The notes under the pieces are model-generated. The model made no database searches and was not told the DNA's origin. It worked only from the letters and a program-made list of their open reading frames with translations. A program made the translations under genes and the position numbers. Shown here one piece after another: positions 1-7,037 of a stretch of DNA of 52,533 nucleotides. The DNA comes from Clostridiales bacterium (GTDB lineage: Bacteria; Bacillota; Clostridia; Christensenellales; Aristaeellaceae), in NCBI GenBank assembly GCA_024684375.1, contig JAIKWZ010000004.1, forward strand, positions 1 to 52,533, in the 5' to 3' direction. Numbering within the stretch: the stretch's first letter is position 1; each line of letters begins with the position of its first letter.

Positions 1-85
<85 letters not shown>

Positions 86-100
86 GTTAAAAACCGTTCA

Positions 101-172
101 AGCTGGCGAAGGGATTCGAACCTTCAACCTGCTGATTACAAATCAGCTGCTCTACCGTTGAGCTACGCCAGC
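101..172 (-). tRNA. tRNA-Thr (anticodon TGT)
   Basis: Cloverleaf on the minus strand with a perfect acceptor stem (GCTGGCG/CGCCAGC), T loop TTCGAAT and anticodon TGT, which reads ACA-type threonine codons. It follows tRNA-Asp in the same transcript. CCA is not encoded. Confidence 0.95.
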
Positions 173-202
173 AAGTCGAAAACCTCAGCCAAACCGGAAA
201 AG

Positions 203-276
203 CGATCCGGAAGGGGCTCGAACCCTCGACCTCCAGCGTGACAGGCTGGCATTCTAACCAACTGAACTACCGGACC
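203..276 (-). tRNA. tRNA-Asp (anticodon GTC)
   Basis: Minus-strand cloverleaf with a seven-pair acceptor stem, anticodon loop CTGTCAC (anticodon GTC) and a G discriminator, as expected for aspartate identity. Fourth in transcription order in the cluster. Confidence 0.95.
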
Positions 277-280
277 ATAC

Positions 281-354
281 TGGGCCTTCAGGGACTTGAA
301 CCCCGGACCGATCGGTTATGAGCCGACTGCTCTGACCAACTGAGCTAAAGGCCC
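281..354 (-). tRNA. tRNA-Met, elongator type (anticodon CAT)
   Basis: Minus-strand cloverleaf with anticodon CAT. The first acceptor pair is a normal G-C, which argues against initiator tRNA. The overall sequence resembles clostridial elongator Met tRNA. A lysidine-modified tRNA-Ile2 also has CAT in the gene and cannot be formally excluded by eye. Confidence 0.88.
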
Positions 355-386
355 TCGTCTTTGTCACCTGACAGCCAGAATTCTTA

Positions 387-458
387 CGACCTCTACGGGA
401 CTCGAACCCGTGTTACCGCCGTGAAAGGGCGATGTCTTAACCGCTTGACCAAGAGGTC
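387..458 (-). tRNA. tRNA-Glu (anticodon TTC)
   Basis: Minus-strand cloverleaf with acceptor stem GACCTCT/AGAGGTC, anticodon TTC, T loop TTCGAGT and a G discriminator. Second gene of the cluster. Confidence 0.95.
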
Positions 459-470
459 GTACTATCCTCA

Positions 471-544
471 TCGGGGCGACAGGATTTGAACCTGCGACCC
501 CATGCTCCCAAAGCACGTACGCTACCGAGCTGCGCTACGCCCCG
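471..544 (-). tRNA. tRNA-Pro (anticodon TGG)
   Basis: Minus-strand cloverleaf with acceptor stem CGGGGCG/CGCCCCG, anticodon loop TTTGGGA (anticodon TGG) and an A discriminator. First tRNA after the promoter, so transcription order is Pro-Glu-Met-Asp-Thr-Tyr. Confidence 0.95.
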
Positions 545-586
545 AACCTTACGATCCTAAGACCGTGCCTCACAAGCGACTTGAAT

Positions 587-615
587 ATTATATAACCCGC
601 AGCCTGCATTGTCAA
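587..615 (-). promoter_or_regulatory. Consensus sigma-A promoter of the tRNA operon
   Basis: On the minus strand a perfect TTGACA (610-615) is followed after 17 bases by a perfect TATAAT (587-592). It points at the tRNA cluster, whose first gene begins about 43 bases downstream of the -10 box. Confidence 0.88.
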
Positions 616-670
616 CAGTTTTCTTTGAAAAGTTTAGGTTATGTGCCGCAAGGCGAAATGGCGAGCGAGG

Positions 671-1555
671 TCAGTCATCGCTGCCAGCCGCTTTTAAAAA
701 CGCCACACTCACTAAAGCGAAGATCAGGTATGTTATCAGTGTCCCGAAGCATACGTCGGACAGAAAATGGTTGGTCATGTGTATGCGGTTGTAGCCGTAA
801 AGCAGCACGAAACCGCATGCGCAGCCGAACGCTGCCAGGTTCAGTCGCTCGCTGCGCTTTTTGAACAGATCCGTGATCATAGGCAGGCTGAACATCATGG
901 CGGCAATGGTCATATTGCCACTGGGCCACGACTTGAAGTTGTCATTGCTGCCCGCCAGGTTAGGTATCATCTGCCACCAGGCGCGGAATTCGCTTTTAGG
1001 ATCGTCCAGCGTAAGCAGATATTTGTACCTGGGGCGTGATGCCACCTGCTTGAGCCACAGGTTCACGTTGTCAGCCAGCACCCACGCCACAAGTATCGCA
1101 GCGCCCACAGCCATTAGTTTTTGGGCATTGCTGTCATCCAGCAGCCGGTTCAGCAGCACCGGGACCCAGGCATACAGCACCGCCCAGAACAGCCAGCTTA
1201 AAGCAGACAGCCACGCAGAGGAGCTGCCCGCCGTGTATCCGAAAAGCTCCCTCACCTTGCCGCCGTTGTAGCTGTTGCTGTAGTAGACCGCAAGAAAATA
1301 TCCGACTGCCAGCAGCGTCACCGCCAACAATCGGTACTTCTCCCCCAGCTTGCGCAATCCCCTGAACAGGCACATTCCCGCTGCTGGGTACAAACAGTAT
1401 GAGAAATATGAGCCGTATGTGGCAAACAGCGCGCCTATGTCCGTTTTATTCGCCAGCGCCTCATTTATTCCGAAGTCCATGAAAGAGCCCAGCGCTATCC
1501 CCGCCAGGCATGCGGCCGCCACCACCAGAGAGCAGGCGACCGGGACTCCGAACAC
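671..1555 (-). CDS. PAP2-family membrane phosphatase-like protein
   Basis: Very hydrophobic 294-residue protein with several membrane helices and the PAP2 (phosphatidic acid phosphatase / undecaprenyl-pyrophosphate phosphatase) signature in its C-terminal third. Motif C1 is K169-x6-R176, with Tyr where Pro is usual. Motif C2 reads PSGN at 211-214, and C3 has R257-x5-H263-x3-D267. In active members C2 is PSGH and the His protonates the leaving group; here it is Asn (codon AAT), so activity on lipid or sugar phosphates is uncertain. Start: GTG at 1555 lacks a close ribosome site, while a good GGAGG lies 8 bases before an in-frame ATT at 1570, which would add the charged N-terminus IKQKT. Follows the deformylase-like gene by about 30 bases, probably in one transcript. 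Confidence 0.78.
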   Translation of the reverse strand: MFGVPVACSLVVAAACLAGIALGSFMDFGINEALANKTDIGALFATYGSYFSYCLYPAAGMCLFRGLRKLGEKYRLLAVTLLAVGYFLAVYYSNSYNGGKVRELFGYTAGSSSAWLSALSWLFWAVLYAWVPVLLNRLLDDSNAQKLMAVGAAILVAWVLADNVNLWLKQVASRPRYKYLLTLDDPKSEFRAWWQMIPNLAGSNDNFKSWPSGNMTIAAMMFSLPMITDLFKKRSERLNLAAFGCACGFVLLYGYNRIHMTNHFLSDVCFGTLITYLIFALVSVAFLKAAGSDD

Positions 1556-1586
1556 AGTCTTTTGCTTAATATCCGTTCCCTCCGAT

Positions 1587-1997
1587 TCAGATCAGTATTC
1601 CGTCACAGTGGTCGATCTCGTGCTGGATTATCTGCGCTGTGTATCCTTCGAACGTACCTTCGCGCGGTCTGAACCACCTGTCCATGTACGCTACCGTTAT
1701 CTTATGCCAGCGCAGCGCTTTCCTTGAGCCGCCTAGGGAAAGACAGCTTTCCTCCGTCTCGTAGCGACCGGTCCCGCAAACGACGCGAGGGTTGAACATA
1801 ACTACCGGCACAGTCCCCGCGAAGAACACGATGATTCTCCTGTGCGCGCCTATCATGTTTGCAGCCATGCCCACGCAGCAGTCAAGGTTCGCCCGTAGGG
1901 TATCTTCAAGGTCCGCAGCCGTCCCCATATCCGCTTCAGAAGCGGGTTCGGACTTGCGGGCCAGAAAAACAGGGTCCGTAACGATCCGGCGTATCAT
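1587..1997 (-). CDS. Peptide deformylase-like metalloprotein
   Basis: 136 residues, short for a deformylase (usually about 150-190). Deformylases remove the formyl group from N-terminal fMet on nascent chains. Visible are motif II ESCLS (metal ligand C85) and motif III HEIDH (H126, E127, H130). Motif I, normally GxGLAAxQ, reads CVGMAANM at 41-48, so the catalytic Gln is Met. The gene may be a divergent deformylase or a paralogue with another role; a housekeeping copy elsewhere would be expected. Start chosen at ATG 1997: it has GGAGG well placed and overlaps the upstream stop as ATGA. The other ATG, 15 bases upstream, would put that ribosome site inside the coding region. Confidence 0.75.
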   Translation of the reverse strand: MIRRIVTDPVFLARKSEPASEADMGTAADLEDTLRANLDCCVGMAANMIGAHRRIIVFFAGTVPVVMFNPRVVCGTGRYETEESCLSLGGSRKALRWHKITVAYMDRWFRPREGTFEGYTAQIIQHEIDHCDGILI

Positions 1998-2428
1998 TCG
2001 CTTTCCTCCCACGCTCCGCGGCGGCAGAACAGCCCTTCTGCCCCGGCCAGCGTCTTTACCAGCCCCAGCAGTTTTTCGTCCGGGTTGTAAACGGTTAAAT
2101 ACATGTCGTCACGCTCCAGCGCGATAAGCGCGTCCGCTTCGGGTATGAGCACACGCACGTCCACCTGGCAGCCGCATACCAGCTCGCGCAGCTTTCCGGG
2201 TGCCGGGTTTGCGCCATAATCTCTCCCGTCGGCCGAAAACACCCTGAACGCGCAGTAACAGTTTAACTTGAGCAACAGGTCAGTGAACTTCTCACGCAGC
2301 GCACTACGGCGGCCTGGTTCCAGGAAAAACCTTTCCACTGCGAAGAACTGCCCGGGGCTGTCCTGAGGCACCCGCTCCGGCAGCATATCCACCACGATAA
2401 AAGGTTTGTTATAGTATGATTCATTCAT
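1994..2428 (-). CDS. Unknown conserved-looking protein
   Basis: About 144 residues, soluble, no signal peptide or membrane segment, no motif I recognise. The C-terminal half carries an acidic stretch (IPEADALIALERDD). The stop overlaps the start of the deformylase-like gene as ATGA, so the two are probably translationally coupled. Start: ATG at 2428 (MNESYYNKP) has only a weak GGGAA upstream. An in-frame TTG at 2491 directly abuts the stop of the cstA remnant and would add 21 residues. The protein may act with its deformylase-like partner, but that rests on position alone. Confidence 0.6.
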   Translation of the reverse strand: MNESYYNKPFIVVDMLPERVPQDSPGQFFAVERFFLEPGRRSALREKFTDLLLKLNCYCAFRVFSADGRDYGANPAPGKLRELVCGCQVDVRVLIPEADALIALERDDMYLTVYNPDEKLLGLVKTLAGAEGLFCRRGAWEESE

Positions 2429-2480
2429 CGAGAGTTCCCGCTTTCTAAACACGTTTTGACCTTCGCAGGCAGCTGTAAAG

Positions 2481-2698
2481 TCAAGTCCCAATCAGTCGTT
2501 TTTCCCAAAACACCACGTACGCGCCAAACAGTACCAGCGCGAAGCCTTCCAGGGCTTCATGGGAACGCAGTCCACCCCGTCGTTCACAGCTATGGCCGGA
2601 GTGTTGCGGCCGTCAGGCGCGAACACTTTTTCAGTCAGTCGCCCGTAAAGCAGGTATCCCAACAGCAGCACGGCCAGAGAGATCAGGATCGATATCAT
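2481..2698 (-). pseudogene. cstA: Internally deleted cstA (carbon starvation / peptide transporter) remnant
   Basis: The first 49 codons read as the N-terminus of CstA, a multi-spanning peptide or pyruvate permease: a membrane helix, then YGRLTEKVFAPDGR, TPAIAVNDGVD and VPMKPWK, in the order seen in that family. Intact proteins are several hundred residues long. Here the first frame ends after 68 codons at 2492. After the PMKPWK motif another frame gives a hydrophobic, helix-like segment (GFALVLFGAYVVFWEKRLIG) ending at 2481, which would suit a C-terminal end. The simplest reading is a deletion that removed the middle and shifted frame, leaving both ends. It lies 13 bases after prs and before the unknown 144-residue gene. 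The N-terminal assignment is firm; the C-terminal one is inference. Confidence 0.7.
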
Positions 2699-2711
2699 TT
2701 ACGCCATCAGG

Positions 2712-3806
2712 TCAGCGTCCGGAGCAGTACATATCCAGCATCTGCCGAATGCGTTCCGCGGGTTTTATTATATTCTGCAGGGTGTCTACCCTGTTTACCG
2801 TGTCTATCAATGCGGCGATATAGCGGTCCATTTTGACCGAGAAGTACCACTCCCGCGCCAACAGTTCAGGCTTTTGGTATACCAGGTTCGTGGTGAATAT
2901 CCTGTCGAACCATCCGTCGGCGTACGCTTTGTCAAACTTGTCCAGGCCGCTCGTGAACAGACCGAAAGTTGAAAACACGAACACTCTCTTCGCGCCCATG
3001 TCCTTAAGCTGGCGCACGGTGTCCAGCATGCTCCCTCCCGACGCGATCATGTCGTCCGACACGATCACGTCCTTGCCTACTATATCTCCGCCGCAAAAGT
3101 CGTGGGCAATGACCGGGTTTGAACCGTCCACTACGCGCGTATAGTCCCTCCGCTTATAGAACATGCCTATGTTCACACCGAACAGCGAGGCCAGGAAGAC
3201 CACCCTTTCAGTCGCGCCCTCGTCCGGCGCTATGAACATCATACGGCCGCTGTCGATCTCAAGGTCTTCGTACTCCGTAAGCAGCGCCTGGGTAAACTGC
3301 AGCGCGGGCGACACGTTTTCCACTGCCATCAGGGGCACCACGTTCTGGATGCGAGGGTCGTGTGCATCAAACGTTATCAGGCTGTGTACGCCCATATTCT
3401 CCAATTCCCGCAGCATGACAGCGCAGTCAAGTGATTCCCGCGCGGTCTTGCGGTGCTGGCGCCCTTCGTACATAAACGGCATTATGACCGTGATCCGTTC
3501 CGCCTTGCCGTTGCAGGCAGCGATCACGCGCTTCAGGTCCTGATAGTGGTCATCCGGCGACATGCGGTTTGACTCGCCCAGCATTTTATATGTCAGTGAA
3601 TTGTTGCAAACGTCCACGAGTATGTATACGTCCCTGTCCCGCACCGAGTCCTGTATCACGCATTTGGCCTCGCCGCTGCTGAAGCGCGGACATTGAACAG
3701 GGATCAAAAACTGTTCTCCGTCCCTCCACTCCGACAGTATCTGATTGATCCTGCCGCCTGCATTTTCGGCGGATCTCATGGCGATCAGGCCTATTTTCCC
3801 CGGCAT
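2712..3806 (-). CDS. prs: Ribose-phosphate pyrophosphokinase (PRPP synthetase)
   Basis: Makes PRPP from ribose 5-phosphate and ATP in the cytosol; PRPP feeds nucleotide, tryptophan and histidine synthesis. The 364-residue protein has two phosphoribosyltransferase-like lobes. Visible are FDAHDP at 147-152 (His149), the flexible-loop KRRDYTR near 218-224 and the PRPP loop DVIVSDDMIASGGS at 246-259. It is longer than the classical 310-320 residue enzyme, with extra sequence at the N-terminus and at the C-terminal helix, and so belongs to a divergent clade common in Clostridia. ATG at 3806 has AAAGGAG 9 bases upstream. It is transcribed divergently from the his operon, whose first committed enzyme consumes its product. 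Confidence 0.9.
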   Translation of the reverse strand: MPGKIGLIAMRSAENAGGRINQILSEWRDGEQFLIPVQCPRFSSGEAKCVIQDSVRDRDVYILVDVCNNSLTYKMLGESNRMSPDDHYQDLKRVIAACNGKAERITVIMPFMYEGRQHRKTARESLDCAVMLRELENMGVHSLITFDAHDPRIQNVVPLMAVENVSPALQFTQALLTEYEDLEIDSGRMMFIAPDEGATERVVFLASLFGVNIGMFYKRRDYTRVVDGSNPVIAHDFCGGDIVGKDVIVSDDMIASGGSMLDTVRQLKDMGAKRVFVFSTFGLFTSGLDKFDKAYADGWFDRIFTTNLVYQKPELLAREWYFSVKMDRYIAALIDTVNRVDTLQNIIKPAERIRQMLDMYCSGR

Positions 3807-3892
3807 AGCGTAAGCTCCTTTCGGTATGAACAGTCAGCAGCGGAACGCGGCAGACGATCGCCGCGTCCCGTGTGCAGATAATAATCTAATGC

Positions 3893-3921
3893 ATTATAGC
3901 AAAACAGTCCCTCAATTGCAA
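3893..3921 (-). promoter_or_regulatory. Promoter of prs
   Basis: Minus-strand TTGCAA (3916-3921), 17-base spacer, perfect TATAAT (3893-3898), about 85 bases upstream of the prs start. It lies back to back with the his promoter at 3989-4017. Confidence 0.75.
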
Positions 3922-3988
3922 GAACGCTTTGCCCGCCGCGATGCCGCAAACCCAAATGCCTCATCGTGATATTTTACTTTATTCTAAC

Positions 3989-4017
3989 TTTACTTCACTA
4001 TGCTATCATGATATAAT
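3989..4017 (+). promoter_or_regulatory. Promoter and candidate operator of the histidine operon
   Basis: TTTACT (3989-3994), 17-base spacer, perfect TATAAT (4012-4017). A perfect 10-base palindrome TATCATGATA (4004-4013) overlaps the -10 box, and TTTACTT occurs twice (3974-3980 and 3989-3995). Either could bind the TrpR-family protein encoded just downstream. The leader is only about 25 bases long, so there is no room for a T-box or peptide attenuator. The promoter is well supported; the operator is inference. Confidence 0.72.
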
Positions 4018-4049
4018 ATGAAACGCAATCACCCGTCTGGAGGTATTTC

Positions 4050-4349
4050 ATGACTGGAATTCGCAACGAAGCGACGGATCAGCTGTTCAGAACGCTGCTT
4101 GAGCTTGACAGCCTCGAAGAATGTTACGACCTTTTCGAGGATCTGTGTACGATAAAAGAGCTCCAGGATATTTCGCAGCGTCTTCAGGTGGCGCTTTTGC
4201 TGGATAAAGGGATGAAATATCAGGATATCGGGGCAAAAACCGGTGTGAGTCCGGCTACCATAAGCCGGGTCAACCGCTGTCTCCTTTACGGCAGTGGCGG
4301 TTACAGGTTGGCCATCGACAAAATCAGGAAGGAGGAAGCTGCAAAATGA
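4050..4349 (+). CDS. TrpR/YerC-family regulator, probable histidine-operon repressor (HisR type)
   Basis: 99-residue all-helical protein of the TrpR-like YerC/YecD family. The helix-turn-helix is visible in MKYQDIGAKTGVSPATISR (about residues 55-73), and the N-terminal helices would form the dimer core. Family members in Firmicutes found next to his genes have been predicted to repress histidine synthesis (HisR), presumably with histidine as co-repressor. Its position as first gene of the complete his operon supports that role and autoregulation. The start has GGAGG at about 10 bases. The stop overlaps hisZ as ATGA. The family call is strong; the specific effector is inferred from context. 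Confidence 0.88.
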   Translation: MTGIRNEATDQLFRTLLELDSLEECYDLFEDLCTIKELQDISQRLQVALLLDKGMKYQDIGAKTGVSPATISRVNRCLLYGSGGYRLAIDKIRKEEAAK

Positions 4350-5452
4350 CAATACCCGACGGGATCCTGAAAAGAGAAGAGCGGGTACTGCTTGCGCTAC
4401 GGGCGCTGTACCGTCAAAACGGCTACACACAGTATAAGATGCGCAAATTTGAGGAATACGACCTTTACGCGGACAATCGGGATTTCCTGGTTTCCGGCAG
4501 CGTGATCACCTTCCATGACACAGACGGCAAGTTGCTGGCGCTTAAGCCTGACGTGACTCTCTCCATCGTGCGCTCCGGTCGAGACGAGCCTGATACGGTG
4601 CAGAAGGTGTACTATCAGGAGAACGTGTACCGCGTGGCGGGCTATTCCCGCTCCTTCCGTGAGATAATGCAGGCAGGCGTGGAGTGCATAGGCGCCGTGG
4701 ACGCCTGTCAGCTTGCCGAAACTCTGTTCCTGGCGGCGAAAAGCCTGAGCCTGATCTCGGGCAAAAGCGTGCTCGCTTTATCGCATCTGGGCGCCGTATC
4801 GCGCATCATGGAACTGGCTGGTCTGGGCAGAGACGACCAGCGTCTGGCTCTGGGCTTCATAAGCCGCAAAAGCCTTCATGAGCTAAGCTCGCTGTGCAAA
4901 GAAAAAAACACACAGTCTGAGGCTGCTGCCGGACTGCTGAAGCTGGCGGGCCTGTCCGGCTCTCCCGAAGAAGTACTGCCCGTGCTGGAAGAGATCGGCT
5001 GCTCCCGTGAAGCAGGTGAGCTTAAACGGGTTACGGACGCGCTGAAAAACACAGACGTATATGCCTCTGTCCGCATTGATTTTTCAGTGGTCAACGACCC
5101 CGCCTATTACAATGGTCTGGTATTTCAGGGATATGTGGATGGCATCCCGGAGCGGGTAATTTCAGGCGGGCAATACGACAGGCTCATGCGCAAAATGGGC
5201 AGACAGGCAAACGCTATTGGTTTTGCCGTATATCTGGACACGCTGGAGCATCTGGAAGACTCCCCCGCCCCAGACGCCGATATACTGCTCGTGTACCCGG
5301 CTGGATCGGATGCCTCCGCAGTGCTTGGAGCTGCGCGCAAACTGCAGGCGCAGGGCAAAAGCGTGAGCTGTATGACGCGTGTACCTCAGTCGCGCCGCTT
5401 TGGGCAGGTCGCAGCGCTTACGGCAGAAGGAGATGTTCGTTATGAATCTTAG
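4346..5452 (+). CDS. hisZ: ATP phosphoribosyltransferase regulatory subunit HisZ
   Basis: 368 residues related to the catalytic core of histidyl-tRNA synthetase. It does not charge tRNA but forms a hetero-octamer with short-form HisG and carries histidine feedback inhibition. Class II synthetase-like blocks are visible: the N-terminal YKMRKFEEYDLY region, LKPDVTLSIVR (motif 2 area), YYQENVYR and the C-terminal VISGGQYDRLMRKMG with AIGFAVYLDTL. No anticodon-binding domain is apparent, as expected for HisZ. It overlaps the regulator upstream by four bases and hisG downstream by 11, which implies tight co-translation with its partner subunit. Confidence 0.93.
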   Translation: MTIPDGILKREERVLLALRALYRQNGYTQYKMRKFEEYDLYADNRDFLVSGSVITFHDTDGKLLALKPDVTLSIVRSGRDEPDTVQKVYYQENVYRVAGYSRSFREIMQAGVECIGAVDACQLAETLFLAAKSLSLISGKSVLALSHLGAVSRIMELAGLGRDDQRLALGFISRKSLHELSSLCKEKNTQSEAAAGLLKLAGLSGSPEEVLPVLEEIGCSREAGELKRVTDALKNTDVYASVRIDFSVVNDPAYYNGLVFQGYVDGIPERVISGGQYDRLMRKMGRQANAIGFAVYLDTLEHLEDSPAPDADILLVYPAGSDASAVLGAARKLQAQGKSVSCMTRVPQSRRFGQVAALTAEGDVRYES

Positions 5453-6062
5453 TATCGCTCTTCCCAAGGGACGTCTGGGCGAAAAGGTATACACACGCTT
5501 TGCCGAAGCCGGGTATCCATGTCCGGACGTGCTTTCCGAAAGCCGGAAGCTGATTTTCGATAACAGGGAACTGTCAGCGCGGTATTTCTGGGCCAAACCC
5601 TCAGACGTAGCCATTTACGTGGAGCGCGGCGCAGCCGACCTGGGCGTTGCGGGAAAAGATATCCTGCTCGAGTATGAGCCGGACGTATTGGAGCTCGCGG
5701 ACCTTGGCACCGGCAACTGCCGCATGTGCGTTGCGAGCATGGAAGGTTTTTTGCCCGACGAGCAGCGCACGCTCCGGGTCGCCACCAAATTCAGCCGAAT
5801 AGCCACCGCGTATTTCGCGAAAAAAGGGCGGGATATAGAACTTATCCAGCTTAACGGTTCGATAGAGATCGCTCCCATCATAGGTCTCAGCGACGTGATC
5901 GTGGACATAGTTGAGACCGGGACCACACTGAGAGAAAACCATCTGGCGGTGCTTGAGACCATCATGCCCATAAGCGCGAGGCTAATCGCCAATCGCGCCA
6001 GCTATTTTTTCAGGAAGGGACAGATGGACGCTCTCGCCTCCGCGCTGTCCGGTAAGGAGTAA
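5442..6062 (+). CDS. hisG: ATP phosphoribosyltransferase catalytic subunit, short form
   Basis: Catalyses the first step of histidine synthesis, joining ATP and PRPP. At 206 residues it is the short form without the C-terminal regulatory domain, consistent with hisZ next door. Visible are ALPKGRLGE at the N-terminus, the periplasmic-binding-protein-like two-lobe pattern, and the PRPP loop DVIVDIVETGTTL at 151-163. Start chosen at ATG 5442 because AAGGAG (5427-5432) sits 9 bases upstream and the protein then begins with the family-typical LSIALPKGRL. It is the last normal his gene before the AT-rich insert. Confidence 0.95.
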   Translation: MNLSIALPKGRLGEKVYTRFAEAGYPCPDVLSESRKLIFDNRELSARYFWAKPSDVAIYVERGAADLGVAGKDILLEYEPDVLELADLGTGNCRMCVASMEGFLPDEQRTLRVATKFSRIATAYFAKKGRDIELIQLNGSIEIAPIIGLSDVIVDIVETGTTLRENHLAVLETIMPISARLIANRASYFFRKGQMDALASALSGKE

Positions 6063-6083
6063 AAGTTTGAAAGGAGTTTAATA

Positions 6084-6611
6084 ATGGATAAGTTCAAAGA
6101 GTTATTTGACAGCGACATAGCAAGATATGGTAATAACAAAGTTGACCACTGGACATATAAGTTTCTGTATTATTATCGGAGAGTTTCAACATGTAATAAC
6201 AGATTACTACTATATTATTATCGTTTCAGGTATCGTGAGGTATGCAGTAAACACGGATTTGAAATAGAGCGACATGTAAAGATTGGAAAAGGGTTATATA
6301 TTGGGCATCCATATAATATCACAATAAACGGAACTGCAATCCTCGGAAACAATATTAACCTGCATAAAGGAGTGACGATTGGTCAAGAAAACAGAGGGCG
6401 AAGAAAAGGAGCACCTATCATAGGTAATCGTGTTTGGATTGGAATAAATTCCACAATAGTTGGTAAGATTAGTATTGGGGATGATGTTCTTGTTGCGCCT
6501 AATTCCTACGTGAATTGTGATATTCCCGCACATTCCATTGTGATTGGAAATCCCTGTAGAATTATTTGTAAAGAGAATGCAACCGAAAACTATATTAATA
6601 ATATAGTGTGA
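6084..6611 (+). CDS. Left-handed beta-helix acyltransferase (serine O-acetyltransferase-like)
   Basis: 175 residues. Residues about 65-160 show hexapeptide repeats typical of a left-handed beta-helix (IGKGLYIGHP, ITINGTAILGNNINLH, PIIGNRVWIGINSTIVGKI, IGDDVLVAPNSYV), ending in the IPAHSIVIGNPCRII cap. This is the serine acetyltransferase / capsule O-acetyltransferase group; the YYYRR-rich N-terminus favours a polysaccharide- or sugar-modifying enzyme over CysE, but the substrate is unknown. It has its own GAAAGGAG site. The DNA is clearly AT-rich with ATA and AGA codons, unlike the his genes on both sides, and the protein has no role in histidine synthesis. It is probably acquired cargo expressed from the his promoter. 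Confidence 0.82.
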   Translation: MDKFKELFDSDIARYGNNKVDHWTYKFLYYYRRVSTCNNRLLLYYYRFRYREVCSKHGFEIERHVKIGKGLYIGHPYNITINGTAILGNNINLHKGVTIGQENRGRRKGAPIIGNRVWIGINSTIVGKISIGDDVLVAPNSYVNCDIPAHSIVIGNPCRIICKENATENYINNIV

Positions 6612-6642
6612 AGAAAAATATATAAATAGATTTATATCAATA

Positions 6643-6999
6643 TTGAAGCGCGCGGAAAATTATAATCAAGTTGAAATTGTGCTGCGTAATGCGGTTGTTG
6701 ATGGAGATCTTGTACAGTGCGCAGACCATACTACATATAAATGTGGTGATTTCATTGTCATGGATCGGCTAAGGTTTGGCATGGAGCAAAGCGTGGAAAT
6801 GCTGAAAGCGCTTACGGAAAAGCATTTTACGATTTTTCCTCGGTATGTTTTTTCATTGGAAATTGAAGATTACATTCTTTTAATCATAAAGATTCCTGGG
6901 ATGAATGGGAAAGAATTGATTCCCATTTATAAAGGCTATCATCTTCTTTCCCAAGATGAAAACTATTCGACCAAGCGAAACGGTACCGATGTTTCATAA
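6643..6999 (+). CDS. Unknown ORF in the AT-rich insert, possibly a gene remnant
   Basis: Up to 118 codons from a TTG at 6643 with no visible ribosome site. The next in-frame ATG (6760) would leave about 79 residues. I do not recognise the sequence. The segment EDYILLIIKIPGMNGKELIPIYKG looks like a real protein core, but there is no signal, membrane helix or clear motif. Composition is AT-rich like the acetyltransferase upstream. Weak initiation and short length suggest a truncated gene carried in with the insert. An intact small protein of unknown role remains possible. Confidence 0.4.
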   Translation: MKRAENYNQVEIVLRNAVVDGDLVQCADHTTYKCGDFIVMDRLRFGMEQSVEMLKALTEKHFTIFPRYVFSLEIEDYILLIIKIPGMNGKELIPIYKGYHLLSQDENYSTKRNGTDVS

Positions 7000-7017
7000 C
7001 CTCATCGGTGCCTTTCG
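6976..7017 (+). repeat. Long inverted repeat (hairpin) just before hisD
   Basis: CGAAA plus GGTACCGATG (6976-6980 and 6982-6991) pairs with CATCGGTGCC plus TTTCG (7003-7017), giving about 15 pairs with one wobble, one bulged base and an 11-base loop. No T-run follows, so it is not a standard terminator. It lies where base composition returns to that of the his genes, just before the hisD ribosome site. Confidence 0.7.
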
Positions 7018-7037
7018 CAGAAAGGTGGTATATAACT

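Noticed and set aside
281..354. CAT-anticodon tRNA as initiator tRNA
   Set aside because: The first acceptor pair is a standard G-C; initiators have a mismatch there.
4018..4049. Possible T-box riboswitch before the his genes
   Set aside because: The leader is far too short for a T-box and contains no AGGGTGG-type T-box sequence or terminator.
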